Of a DNA stretch of 33,257 nucleotides, positions 1 through 9,248 are shown one piece after another (positions within the stretch are counted from its first letter, which is position 1; every line of letters begins with the position of its first letter). The notes beneath the pieces were generated by a model. That model was given only the letters and a program-made list of their open reading frames with translations. It had not been told where the DNA came from and did not search any database. The DNA is from Mycobacterium sp. (GTDB lineage: Bacteria; Actinomycetota; Actinomycetes; Mycobacteriales; Mycobacteriaceae): the NCBI GenBank assembly GCA_003165155.1, contig PLSK01000226.1, positions 14,402 to 47,658 of the forward strand, given 5' to 3'. Both the position numbers and the translations under genes were made by a program.

Positions 1-1797
1 TCAGTCATCGACAGGTTTGGGTCCAAGATCTCGCATGTTCCCGATCCGCCCGAGCGGGCCGGGGTCACCGACTCGGAGACCGTCACGCAATTGGCAACCG
101 CCGTGATCGAGGCGCTAGGCACGCCGCGCCCTGCTGACGCGATTGCTGCCGAGGATCCGGAGTTCTTCGCCCGGCTGCTGCCGCTGGCTCTGGGCTCCGA
201 GGTCGACGACGAGCAGGTGCCACTTCTCTTGGAGCAAGGCGGTTTCCAGCTGTCCCGGCCCACGCTGCCGCGCACGGTGCCGATTCCGGACACGACCAAC
301 GTGGCCATCATCGGAGCGGGTATCGCCGGCATCAACGCCGCGCTGGCGGCCGCCGACGAAGGTGTCTCCTACGAAATCTTCGACCGCAACGACGAGGTCG
401 GTGGCACCTGGCTGACCACGTACTACCCCGGGATAGGCGTAGACACCCCGTCGGCGTACTACTCGCTTTCTCGCGAGTTGAACCCCGACTGGAGCAGCTA
501 CTACCCGGAGGGCGCGGAGTACCAGGCCTACCTGGTGTCGTTGGTAGACAAGCACGGCCTACGCGAGCACACTCGGTTCGGCACCGAGGTCGAGGCCCTC
601 TGGTGGGACGAGGAACGCAAACAGTGGCAGATCCACTCGGTGAGCGCCGACGGCGCCCGTGATATCAGCTACGCCCGAGTCGTCATCACCGCGGCCGGCT
701 ACCTCAACCGGCCGCGCTGGCCGGAGTTTCCGGGCCGGGAAACCTTCGAGGGCACCAGTATCCACTCCGCGCTGTGGGATCCATCGCTGGATCTCACCGG
801 CAAGCGGGTCGCGATCATCGGGGCAGGATGTACCGCCGTGCAGATCGTCGACGCCTGCGTCGACCAGGTCGAGCACCTTACGGTGTTCCAGCGGCAGCCC
901 CATTGGGTCGCACCGCGCAAACGGCTCACCGACGATGTTCCCCCACACCGCCGCTACCTGGGCCGCCATCTGCCGTACTACGCCAACTGGCACCGGCTGA
1001 AGTCGTACTGGGGCACTGCAGACAACAACTATCCGATCATTCTGCAGGACCCGGAATGGGCGAAGGACCATCTGTCGATCTCACCGGCCAACGATGTATT
1101 GCTGCAGATTTGCCAGGACTACATCGAGCAGACATTCGGTGCTGGAACGGAATTAGCGAAGAAGGTGACGCCGGACTTCGCGCCGTATGGTAAGCGGATC
1201 ATCCGCGATCCGGGCGGTTACTACGCGGCATTGACCCGCGAGCACGTCGATGTCGAGGCCAGCGAGCCGGCCGAGGTGAACGCGATGGGCATTGTCACTC
1301 AAGACGGTCGGCAGATCGACCTCGACGTCATCATCTACGCCACCGGCTATCACCTCGACTTTCTGTCCACGGTGGATATCCGCGGCCGGAATGGCAGGAA
1401 GCTGGCGGATGAATGGGGCGACAGCCCGCGCGCCTACCGCGGCGGAACGGTGCCCGGGTTCCCGAACCTGTTCATCACCTCCGCGCCGAACTACAGCCCC
1501 GGACACGGCGCGGGAGCCAACTTCTCGATGGAAGTGCTGGCGCATTACATCATCGAGTGCCTGCAGTTGATGGCGCTGCGTGGCGCGACCACTATCGAGG
1601 TCACCGAAAAGGCCTACCAGCACTACGTGGCGGCGATCGACGACGCGATGAGTCGCACGGTGTGGTGTCACACGCCCAACGCGCACACCTATTACCGCTC
1701 CGGTTCCGGCCGTGTCGTGGTCGCCACCCCGTTTCGCCTCGTTGACCTTTGGCATGAGCACCGGGCTCCTATCGAAGACGACTTCCTACTGCGATGA
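1..1797 (+). CDS. Type I Baeyer-Villiger / flavin-containing monooxygenase, HAPMO-like with N-terminal extension (5' end probably outside the window)
   Basis: Reading frame is open from base 1 (SVIDRFGSKISHVPDPPERAG...), and the listed ORF begins only at a TTG at 91. GAGIAG Rossmann motif, BVMO fingerprint FEGTSIHSALWD, second GAGCTA dinucleotide motif, ATGYHLDF. Confidence 0.9.
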   Translation, partial: SVIDRFGSKISHVPDPPERAGVTDSETVTQLATAVIEALGTPRPADAIAAEDPEFFARLLPLALGSEVDDEQVPLLLEQGGFQLSRPTLPRTVPIPDTTNVAIIGAGIAGINAALAAADEGVSYEIFDRNDEVGGTWLTTYYPGIGVDTPSAYYSLSRELNPDWSSYYPEGAEYQAYLVSLVDKHGLREHTRFGTEVEALWWDEERKQWQIHSVSADGARDISYARVVITAAGYLNRPRWPEFPGRETFEGTSIHSALWDPSLDLTGKRVAIIGAGCTAVQIVDACVDQVEHLTVFQRQPHWVAPRKRLTDDVPPHRRYLGRHLPYYANWHRLKSYWGTADNNYPIILQDPEWAKDHLSISPANDVLLQICQDYIEQTFGAGTELAKKVTPDFAPYGKRIIRDPGGYYAALTREHVDVEASEPAEVNAMGIVTQDGRQIDLDVIIYATGYHLDFLSTVDIRGRNGRKLADEWGDSPRAYRGGTVPGFPNLFITSAPNYSPGHGAGANFSMEVLAHYIIECLQLMALRGATTIEVTEKAYQHYVAAIDDAMSRTVWCHTPNAHTYYRSGSGRVVVATPFRLVDLWHEHRAPIEDDFLLR

Positions 1798-2681
1798 CCC
1801 AAAAGCTGGCCGGCAGAATAGCGTTGGTGACCGGCAGTAGTCGTGGCATCGGCCGGGCCGTTGCCCAGCGGTTGGCCGCCGAGGGCGCCACCGTCGTGGT
1901 CACTGCGCGGTCCTACGCGCCGACGCTGTCGATCCGCGGCGGCGACGGTACCGCGCTGCCCGGCACCATCGGCGAGACGGTCGAACTGATCGAGAAGGCC
2001 GGCGGCTCGGCGATCGGTGTCGCCGCCGACCTGGAGGACGCTCAGCAGCGTGACAGCCTCGTCGCCGAGGTTCTTGATCGAACCGGCCGGATCGACATCC
2101 TGGTCAACAATGCCGGCTTCGCCGACTACTCGGTGATCGAGCAGATGAGTATCGAAACGTTTGACCGCACGCTCGAGCACTACCTGCGCACGCCGTTCGT
2201 GCTGACTCGCGCGGCGATCCCGCACATGAGGAAGCAAGGGGCGGGCTGGATCGTCAACATCGGATCGGTCACCGGGCTGGCGCCGGTGCGTCCCTACCGT
2301 GACTACAACAAGTCTTCAGGGGACGTCGTCTACGCGTCGGCCAAGGCGGCATTGCACCGGTTCACCCAGGGAGTGGCCGCCGAGGTGCTGGATGCCAACA
2401 TCGCGGTGAACTGCGTGGGTCCATCCACGGCGATCCGCACCCCGGGTGCAGCGCAACTGATTCCGGACGCCTTCCCGACCGAGCCGGTGGAGTATCTGGC
2501 CGAAACCGTGCTGGCGATGTGCCATCTTCCTGCCGCGCAGCGGACCGGTCTGGTGGCGTTCAGCCTGCATTACCCTTGGTCGCTACAGCTTCCGGTGCAC
2601 ACGCTCGACGGCCGCGAGGTGCTGCCGCCGCTGGAGCCGCCGGTGACGGCCAATCCCAACATCATTCCCGCCGGTCTGTGA
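1794..2681 (+). CDS. Short-chain dehydrogenase/reductase (SDR)
   Basis: TGSSRGIG cofactor motif, NNAG, YASAK active site; ATGA overlap with the upstream BVMO. Confidence 0.9.
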   Translation: MTQKLAGRIALVTGSSRGIGRAVAQRLAAEGATVVVTARSYAPTLSIRGGDGTALPGTIGETVELIEKAGGSAIGVAADLEDAQQRDSLVAEVLDRTGRIDILVNNAGFADYSVIEQMSIETFDRTLEHYLRTPFVLTRAAIPHMRKQGAGWIVNIGSVTGLAPVRPYRDYNKSSGDVVYASAKAALHRFTQGVAAEVLDANIAVNCVGPSTAIRTPGAAQLIPDAFPTEPVEYLAETVLAMCHLPAAQRTGLVAFSLHYPWSLQLPVHTLDGREVLPPLEPPVTANPNIIPAGL

Positions 2682-2695
2682 TCGCTGCGCCGCCG

Positions 2696-3310
2696 TCAGC
2701 CCATCACTGACGTGTCTACTGCGCAAAAGCTGTGGCACACCCGGTCGCGGACAATGTAGTCCGGGCATTCGGGGTCGAACCAGCGGTCGACGTATGCCCA
2801 GTGGATCGGGTGCATCAAGTACGGGCCGGTCAGACCTTCCAGGTCGGTGAACCGCTGCGAGAACACGTGCGTCCATGCAGAGGTGCCGGTGGCGGTCTCG
2901 ACGCGGCTGAGCTGCCACGCGGTGATGCTGCGGACATAGCGAGGCATGGCGGCAAGGTCGGCCTCGAAGTGTGCGACGACGTCGTCTGCGGTGTCGGGAG
3001 CCACCCGCAGGAACAGTGCGCGATACACGGACCCAGCTGGCTTGTCGGGACCAATGGGGTGACCGCGGTAGCTTGCGCTGTCCACATGGCTGACCGCCGG
3101 TGTCGACAGGACCGCCTCGACGCGGGCTTGCACGCCGGACCACTTGTCGTCGTCGGCGAACTGTAGGTGCATCAGGATGTCGCCGCCATTGCGCACACCG
3201 GGAAGGGTGGGCTCGACCAGGGCGTCCGGCACGTCGCGCACGGCCTCGCGCAGCGCGGCGAGTATGGGTTCACGCTGGTAGGTGTGGATGAGCGTGGTGA
3301 CGTTAAACAT
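2696..3310 (-). CDS. Dabb (stress-responsive A/B barrel)/EthD-like protein
   Basis: Protein MFNVTTLIHTYQRE...; ferredoxin-like barrel style (PRYVRSITAWQLSRVE...WTHVFSQRFTDLEGLTGPYLMHPIHWAYVDRWFDPE). Overlaps the neighbouring small ORF by 8 bp. Confidence 0.65.
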   Translation of the reverse strand: MFNVTTLIHTYQREPILAALREAVRDVPDALVEPTLPGVRNGGDILMHLQFADDDKWSGVQARVEAVLSTPAVSHVDSASYRGHPIGPDKPAGSVYRALFLRVAPDTADDVVAHFEADLAAMPRYVRSITAWQLSRVETATGTSAWTHVFSQRFTDLEGLTGPYLMHPIHWAYVDRWFDPECPDYIVRDRVCHSFCAVDTSVMG

Positions 3311-3647
3311 CGCACAACGCGTCGACGTCGTCGGCCGCGGCGGCCACGGTGCGGGTGCGCTGTTCGATCAGTGGGGCCACGCCGGCCCACCACGGGCCCA
3401 GGGCGGGGTCCGGCCGGCCCTGCCAGGTCATTTCCCACCACGCCTGCGGGCTGGGCAGCGACCAGGTGATGGTGATGATGTTGGGCTGGTCGTCGAACCA
3501 GATCGGTGGGCTGACCAAGACGTCGCACAGGGTCATGCCGCGCTGGCGGGCACCGGGGGCATATTCGGCGAGATAGGTGTCGACGAACTTTCGGGCGCAG
3601 CCGGGATGGGTGACCACGCGGTCGATGACGTACACCTCGCCGGACAT
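3303..3647 (-). CDS. Small EthD/Dabb-like protein
   Basis: MSGEVYVIDRVVTHPGCARKFVDTYLAEYAPGARQRGM...; the ATG at 3647 is preferred over the longer ORF start. Stop codon overlaps the start of the next gene. Confidence 0.6.
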   Translation of the reverse strand: MSGEVYVIDRVVTHPGCARKFVDTYLAEYAPGARQRGMTLCDVLVSPPIWFDDQPNIITITWSLPSPQAWWEMTWQGRPDPALGPWWAGVAPLIEQRTRTVAAAADDVDALCDV

Positions 3648-3746
3648 AGGCCGAGGGTAGGACGCTCGCAGCGGTGATAGTGCCCGCGTCCCGCCCATCG
3701 GGAAGGCGTAATTGACCCGCCGGGTCCCAAGCACGACGGTGGGCAG

Positions 3747-4988
3747 ATGACTGCTGCCGCGACGCTTGACCCGTTGAGTCCCGCGCAGCTGGGGCCGGTG
3801 ACGCTGCGCAACCGGGTGATCAAGGCCGCGACCTCGGAGGGCCGCTCACCGCACGGCTTGGTTACCGACGACTTGATCGACTTCCACGTGCGGTACGCGC
3901 GCGGCGGCGTCGGGATGACCACCGTGGCGTACTGCTGTGTCGCCTCCGAGGCGGCCAGCGCTCCGGGTCAGATCGTGATGAGCCGTGCAGCACTGCCGGG
4001 ATTGCAACGGCTGACCGACGCGGTGCACGCCGCGGGCGCGGCGATCTCCGCGCAGCTGGGTCACGCCGGGGTGGTGGCGCACAAACGGCTCACCGGTGTC
4101 ACCCCGGTGGCCCCGAGCAGGTTCGTCAACCCGGCGTCCATGGCGTACTGCCGCGAGATCACCCGAGACGAGATCGTCGTGGTGATTGACCAGTTCGGCG
4201 CGGCCGCCGAGGTCGCGATCGACGCCGGATTCGATGCCGTCGAGTTGCATTTCGGGCATCTGTATCTGCCGAGCTCGTTTCTGAGCCCGCTGATCAACCG
4301 TCGCAAGGATGAATACGGCGGCGATATCGACAACCGCTCGCGGTTGGTGCGTGAGATCGCGCAGCGGGTCCGCGACGTGGTGGGAGATCGCATCGCGGTC
4401 ATCGCCAAGCTGGACATGGACGACGGTGTGCCGGGCAGCATCTGGATCGACGAGGCCCTGCGCAGCGCGCAACTGCTGGACGCAGACGCGACCCTGGATG
4501 CGCTCGAGTTGACTCAGGGCTCTTCGGTGTTCAAACCCATGTACCTGTTCCGCGGCGATGTCCCGGTTAAGGAGTTCGCGACAGTGATGCCGGCAGCTAT
4601 GCGGCTCCCGTTGCGGGTGGTGGGCAAGTGGGCGATGGGCGATTACCCATACGAGGACCTGTACATGCTGCCCGCGGCGCGTCAGTTCGTCCCCGTGATG
4701 CGCAACACCAAGCTGATCCTGCTCGGCGGCATCACCAACCGCGAGCATCTCGACACGGGTATGCGGGAGGGCTTCGGCTTCATGGCGATGGGTCGGGCTT
4801 TGCTACGCGAACCCGGCCTGGTCAACGCGATGCACTCCGACCCCGCCGTGCGCAGCCGGTGCACGCACAACAACAAGTGCATGGTCACGGTGTTCGGACG
4901 TACCCACTGCGTGCTGGATCCCGAGCAGCGCTACGGGCCGGTCACTGCGTTGGGGGTAGCGAAACCAGCTGTGCCACTTCGCGGCTGA
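3747..4988 (+). CDS. NADH:flavin oxidoreductase, old yellow enzyme family
   Basis: LGPVTLRNRVIKAATSEGRSPHGLVTDDLIDFHVRYARGGVGM, FDAVELHFGHLYLPSSFLSPLINRRKDEYGG, FMAMGRALLREP. Confidence 0.9.
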   Translation: MTAAATLDPLSPAQLGPVTLRNRVIKAATSEGRSPHGLVTDDLIDFHVRYARGGVGMTTVAYCCVASEAASAPGQIVMSRAALPGLQRLTDAVHAAGAAISAQLGHAGVVAHKRLTGVTPVAPSRFVNPASMAYCREITRDEIVVVIDQFGAAAEVAIDAGFDAVELHFGHLYLPSSFLSPLINRRKDEYGGDIDNRSRLVREIAQRVRDVVGDRIAVIAKLDMDDGVPGSIWIDEALRSAQLLDADATLDALELTQGSSVFKPMYLFRGDVPVKEFATVMPAAMRLPLRVVGKWAMGDYPYEDLYMLPAARQFVPVMRNTKLILLGGITNREHLDTGMREGFGFMAMGRALLREPGLVNAMHSDPAVRSRCTHNNKCMVTVFGRTHCVLDPEQRYGPVTALGVAKPAVPLRG

Positions 4989-5880
4989 TGTCGGCGCGGG
5001 CGCGCTGCGCCAGATCCAGCATGGGCATCGTGAGGAACCCGTGCACCCCGCCCTGATACGACAACCGCGTCACCGACACGCCGGCCGTCTCGAGCGCGTC
5101 GGCATATGCCACACCCTCGTCGCGAAGTGGATCGTGGCCTGCGATGACCACGACCGCCGGCGGCAGCCCGTGCAGGTCGGCGCCCAGCGGTGAGGCATAC
5201 GGGTGGCTGCGCTCGGCGACCGTGGGCACGTACTGATCCCAATACCACTGCAGCGCGGGTTTCGGGTTGTAGTAGCCGCGGCCGAACGCGCGGTAGGACT
5301 CGGTGTCGAAGTCAGCGGCGATGACCGGGTAGAGCAGCAACTGCCCGGCCAGCTCCGGCCCACCGCGGTCCCGGGTCATCAGCGCGGTCACTGCAGCCAG
5401 GTTGCCCCCGGCGCTGTCGCCGCCGACCACGATGCGCCCCGCATCGATCCCCAAGGCGTCCGCATTGTCGTTGATCCATCGCACGGCCGCGTAGAGGTCG
5501 TCGGCGGCGGCGGGCCACGGGTGCTCCGGGGCCAGCCGGTAGTCGACCGAAACCATCACGGCACCAATGCGATTCGCCAGGTTTCGGCACAGGCCGTCGT
5601 GGCTGTCCAGATCGCAGAACACGAACCCGCCGCCGTGGGCGTACACCACGACCGGCAGCGCGGCGGCATCGGTCACCGGGCGGTAGATCCTGACCGCGAT
5701 GTCACCGCCCGGGCCGGGAATCGACGTGTCGCTGACGGCGCCCACCGGCTCGGGGTCGGCCGCGGGTACGAACCGGGACCGGATCGTGGCGCGGGCCTGC
5801 GCGCCGGTCATGGTGTGCACCGGCGGGAAACCGGCGTCCAACGCGCCGATCAGGCCGGCAATCTGGGGGTCCAGGCTCAC
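4942..5880 (-). CDS. Alpha/beta hydrolase (hormone-sensitive-lipase-type esterase)
   Basis: HGGGF oxyanion motif, GDSAGGN nucleophile elbow, YRLAPEHPWPAA. GTG start at 5880 overlaps the IclR stop (GTGA). Confidence 0.9.
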   Translation of the reverse strand: MSLDPQIAGLIGALDAGFPPVHTMTGAQARATIRSRFVPAADPEPVGAVSDTSIPGPGGDIAVRIYRPVTDAAALPVVVYAHGGGFVFCDLDSHDGLCRNLANRIGAVMVSVDYRLAPEHPWPAAADDLYAAVRWINDNADALGIDAGRIVVGGDSAGGNLAAVTALMTRDRGGPELAGQLLLYPVIAADFDTESYRAFGRGYYNPKPALQWYWDQYVPTVAERSHPYASPLGADLHGLPPAVVVIAGHDPLRDEGVAYADALETAGVSVTRLSYQGGVHGFLTMPMLDLAQRARADISREVAQLVSLPPTQ

Positions 5881-6695
5881 GCGTACTGCGCGGCCGGGAG
5901 AGGCCGCAGTGGGCGCGCCTGCTGCAGCGTCGGCGCCACGCGTTGCGGGCCGTCCTCGATGTCGCGCCAAATTCCCATCGCGGTCATCCGCACCGGTGCG
6001 GCCAGCCGCTGATCGAACATCATCCTGTTCATGGGCCCGCACACCGACACCGCCGCGACCGCGTCGCCGGGCTCACCGATGGGGGCCGCGACACACCCGA
6101 AGCCGGGCAGCGATTCTTCGCGGTCGAACGCCACACCGTGGGCGCGTACCTTGGCCAGTTCCATGGCCAGCTGGGTGGGCGAGGTGATCGAGAAGCGGGT
6201 TTTGCGGGCGTTCAGGTCGACGGTCTCGGGATCCTGGCCGTAGGCCAGGATCGCCTTTCCGACGGCCGCGCAGTGCGCCGGTTGCCGGCCACCCACGCGG
6301 GTCGGGATGGCCGCGGCCATCCGATCGCCGATCTTGTCGAGGTAGACCACGTCGGTGCCGTCGAGAACGGCGAGGTGAACCACCAGTCCAGTGGCGCGGT
6401 GCAATTCGTGCAGCAGCGGGGTCGCCGCCTTGTGGAGGCGGTCCTGGTGCACGGCCAGCGAACCGAGTTCGACCAGGCGCATGCCCAGTTCGTAGTCACG
6501 GCCGATTCGGCGCAGCCAGCGCAGCTGAACCAGCCGGTCGAGCATGCGGTGTGCCGACGACCGCGGCAACCCGGTGCGTCGTACCACCTGGGCCAGCGTC
6601 AGCCGGCCGGGACCGTCGAAGGAGTCGAGCACCAGGGAGACGCGGTCGATGACGGCGCTGGGGGTGGTGGCTTCGACGGGCAACGTTGACGTCAT
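5877..6695 (-). CDS. IclR-family transcriptional regulator
   Basis: N-terminal wHTH (LTLAQVVRRTGLPRSSAHRMLDRLVQLRWLRRIGRDYELG) and C-terminal effector domain. GGAGG Shine-Dalgarno precedes the ATG at 6695. Confidence 0.92.
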   Translation of the reverse strand: MTSTLPVEATTPSAVIDRVSLVLDSFDGPGRLTLAQVVRRTGLPRSSAHRMLDRLVQLRWLRRIGRDYELGMRLVELGSLAVHQDRLHKAATPLLHELHRATGLVVHLAVLDGTDVVYLDKIGDRMAAAIPTRVGGRQPAHCAAVGKAILAYGQDPETVDLNARKTRFSITSPTQLAMELAKVRAHGVAFDREESLPGFGCVAAPIGEPGDAVAAVSVCGPMNRMMFDQRLAAPVRMTAMGIWRDIEDGPQRVAPTLQQARPLRPLPAAQYA

Positions 6696-6709
6696 GGGAT
6701 CCTCCGCAA

Positions 6710-6722
6710 CTGTGTGACACAG
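6710..6722. promoter_or_regulatory. 13-bp palindrome CTGTGT-G-ACACAG directly upstream of the iclR SD
   Basis: Perfect 6-bp arms around a single central base, immediately upstream of the IclR gene. Confidence 0.5.
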
Positions 6723-6728
6723 GCTATA

Positions 6729-6758
6729 TATACCTAGTTGTAATATACCTTTTTGTAC
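6729..6758. promoter_or_regulatory. Tandem 15-bp direct repeat (TATACCTAGTTGTAA / TATACCTTTTTGTAC) in an AT-rich iclR promoter region
   Basis: 12/15 identical positions between the two abutting copies; very AT-rich in a GC-rich region. Confidence 0.5.
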
Positions 6759-6790
6759 CATATCGGAGTGGCCGGTGTCGCATAGCTCCG

Positions 6791-6833
6791 AAAAATTTGC
6801 CGCCCGGCACAGTCCTTGTGGCGGGCGGCAAAT
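6791..6833 (-). terminator. Rho-independent-type terminator downstream of the KstD-like flavoprotein gene
   Basis: Perfect 12-bp inverted repeat ATTTGCCGCCCG...CGGGCGGCAAAT (6795-6806/6822-6833). CACA/TGTG pairing extends it inward. Followed on the minus strand by a T run. Confidence 0.85.
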
Positions 6834-6847
6834 GCGATGGTGTCTGG

Positions 6848-8314
6848 TCAGCCCTTGGCGGCGCGCCCGCCGGCGCGACGGCCATAGAAGCTGCCGTCAC
6901 CGAGTGAGACGCCGCTGGCGTATCCCCAGGCGGCCAGGCCGGCAGTGGAGCGGCCCGCGGCATAAAGACCGGGGATGGGCTGCCCGCTGACGTGCAGGAC
7001 TTCGCCGTCCAGCGTGGTCTGCAGACCACCGAGGGTGAACCCCCCGGTGCTCTCGCGCAGATCGATGGCCCCGACCGGAGAGCCGACGGGCTTGAGCCAT
7101 TGCCGCTTCTTGTGCAGCAACGGGTCCTCGCCGCGCCCGGCCGCCTCGTTGTAAGCGGCGACGGTGGCTTGCAGGCAGCCCGGCGCCAGACCCATCTCCT
7201 GTTCGAGGTCGGCCACCGAGTCACACACCCAGGTGGGCGGGCGCATCATCAGCTGCGGCGACGGTGCTGCCATGGCTTCCTCTTGGGAGTCGCCGTCGAT
7301 GATCAGGTACGCCGTGTTGTCCTGGTGATACAGCGTCAGCTGCCCGATCCGTCCCGGGTAGGTGTCTTCGGCGACGAAGCGTTGGCCGCGGCCGTTGACC
7401 AGGATCCCGCGCACCAGCTGCTGGGGATCGACGAATATCGCCACCTCGGTGGCGTCCATGTGGGCGAGATCGGCGCCGAGGGCTTGGGCCATCCTGATGG
7501 CCTGCCCGTCGTGCTGTTCGATCGAGGCCGCCGGACGTCCGGCGATCCGCGGCGCGTACTGCGCCACCATGGCGTCGTTGTAGGCGAAGCTGCCGGTCGC
7601 GAGCACCACACCGCGTCGCGCCCGGATGTTGATATCAGTGCCGTAGCGCCGTGCCTGTATTCCGGCGACGCGGCCGTCGGACTCGACGATGAGGCGCTGC
7701 ACCCGGACGTCGTAGAGCGCCCGCGCACCGGCCGCGGTGGCGGTTTCCACTAACGGCTTCATCAACATATAGCCGGCGCTGGCCTCGCCTTGCTTCTTGT
7801 TCGACATCTGCGGCACGTGGCCGCGCGGAGCAGGGGTGGCGATGGTGTTGAACGGATACGAGTTTTCGCCGCCGCTGTACATCAGGCCCTGATCGCCCAT
7901 CGGCTCCCAACCGGGCTCACCGAAGAACTCCGCCTTGAACGGGACGTCGCAGCCCGAGAGCCACTCGAAATGCTCGACGCTGCCGGCGCAGTAGTCGGCG
8001 ATCCGGTTCTCGTCGGCGCCCGGGCCCATCGCCGCGTTGAGGAACGCCGCCATGTTGTCCACCGAATCGTCGAAGCCGCAGGCCTTTTGCAGCGCCGTTC
8101 CGCCGCCGAGGTAGATGAAACCGCCCGCCATGGCCGCCGCACCACCCCAGGCGCCGGTGCGCTCGAGGACCAGCACATCGGCACCGGCCCTGGCGGCTTC
8201 AACAGCCGCGGCGGCGCCGGCGACGCCGTAGCCTGCGATCACAACGTCGGCTTCCTGGTCCCAGGCGCCGATCGCCGCGGCGGGCACGGGTGTGACGTCA
8301 TGCTGGGGGGTCAT
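6848..8314 (-). CDS. FAD-binding dehydrogenase, KstD / fumarate reductase flavoprotein-like
   Basis: DVVIAGYGVAGAAAAVEAARAGADVLVLERTGAWGG; C-terminal GLYAAGRSTAGLAAWGYASGVSLGDGSFYGRRAG. ATG at 8314 overlaps the upstream stop (ATGA). Confidence 0.88.
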   Translation of the reverse strand: MTPQHDVTPVPAAAIGAWDQEADVVIAGYGVAGAAAAVEAARAGADVLVLERTGAWGGAAAMAGGFIYLGGGTALQKACGFDDSVDNMAAFLNAAMGPGADENRIADYCAGSVEHFEWLSGCDVPFKAEFFGEPGWEPMGDQGLMYSGGENSYPFNTIATPAPRGHVPQMSNKKQGEASAGYMLMKPLVETATAAGARALYDVRVQRLIVESDGRVAGIQARRYGTDINIRARRGVVLATGSFAYNDAMVAQYAPRIAGRPAASIEQHDGQAIRMAQALGADLAHMDATEVAIFVDPQQLVRGILVNGRGQRFVAEDTYPGRIGQLTLYHQDNTAYLIIDGDSQEEAMAAPSPQLMMRPPTWVCDSVADLEQEMGLAPGCLQATVAAYNEAAGRGEDPLLHKKRQWLKPVGSPVGAIDLRESTGGFTLGGLQTTLDGEVLHVSGQPIPGLYAAGRSTAGLAAWGYASGVSLGDGSFYGRRAGGRAAKG

Positions 8315-9219
8315 GGCCGCATCGCCGCCGGCAGGTCGCTCACCCATGCGTGGCCCCAGTAGCTGTCAGCAGTGATTTCCTCTGCGGTGTAATGGTTTTC
8401 GTCGACGCGCAGACCATCGGTGCCGAACTCAATATCCCAATCGCCGGGTGCGCGCACATAGAACGACACCATCTTGTCGTTGGTGTGGCGACCCAGAGTC
8501 GACGACAGCTGGAATCCGGCTTTGTTCACTCGGTCCAACGCCTGCCCCACGGTATCGAGGCAATCGACCTCCACCATGAGATGGATCAGGCCTGGATCGC
8601 GCACAGTCATCGCAGGACAAATAGCCAAGCTGTGGTGACGCTCATTGGTTCCCAGGAAACGCACCCGCACAGGTCCGAACTCCGGTGGCGTCGGCACCCG
8701 GAACGCGCCCCGGGAGACGAAACCAAGTACCTCGGTGTAGAACTCGAACAGCCCGTCGACATCCAGAGCTGGTAGGACGACGTGGCCCAGCCCCTGATTT
8801 CCTGTGACGAACTTCGCGCCGAACGTCGTCACCACAGGACTGTGATCGAGGACCGCGCCGTGGAAAACCTCCAGCGGGGAGCCCGCCGGGTCATCGAACG
8901 CGATGCCCTCCTCGATGCGCCGCGCGTCGACGTCGTCCTGCGTGAGCTGTTTGAACGGCACGCCCGCAACATTTAAGGCGGCCTTCACACGCTCGAGCGC
9001 GGCGCGGTCGCGGACCTCCCAACCGATGGTGACAATCCGGTCGCTGTCGGCGGGCACCACGATGATGCGCCCCGCCCGCTCGTCCATCCGCAGGTATAAG
9101 GCCGACTCGTCGGGACCGTTGCCTTCGGCGAATCCCAGCACGCCGAAGGCGAAGTGGCGCCACCGCTCGATGTCGGCCGTTTGCACCTTGACGTAACCCA
9201 GGCTCTTGATGAGTCCCAC
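8311..9219 (-). CDS. Extradiol (meta-cleavage) dioxygenase, BphC/HsaC-like, VOC superfamily
   Basis: Two VOC modules; putative metal ligands in GHVVLP, HHSLA and WDIEFG; HTNDKMVSFYVRAPGDW. GTG at 9219 has an AGGAAGGA Shine-Dalgarno and is preferred over the TTG at 9252. Confidence 0.88.
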   Translation of the reverse strand: MGLIKSLGYVKVQTADIERWRHFAFGVLGFAEGNGPDESALYLRMDERAGRIIVVPADSDRIVTIGWEVRDRAALERVKAALNVAGVPFKQLTQDDVDARRIEEGIAFDDPAGSPLEVFHGAVLDHSPVVTTFGAKFVTGNQGLGHVVLPALDVDGLFEFYTEVLGFVSRGAFRVPTPPEFGPVRVRFLGTNERHHSLAICPAMTVRDPGLIHLMVEVDCLDTVGQALDRVNKAGFQLSSTLGRHTNDKMVSFYVRAPGDWDIEFGTDGLRVDENHYTAEEITADSYWGHAWVSDLPAAMRP

Positions 9220-9248
9220 TGGTTTGTCCTTCCTGTCGGCTGGGGACG

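Noticed and set aside
3714-3726. GACCC-GCC-GGGTC palindrome upstream of the OYE gene
   Set aside because: Short arms in GC-rich DNA; could be an operator but not distinguishable from chance here.
3846-4748. 300-aa minus-strand ORF antisense to the OYE gene
   Set aside because: Low-complexity H/R/D-rich shadow ORF typical of high-GC codon bias; the + strand has clear OYE motifs.
5203-6012. 269-aa plus-strand ORF
   Set aside because: Antisense to the HGGG/GDSAGG esterase and the IclR gene; no recognisable domain.
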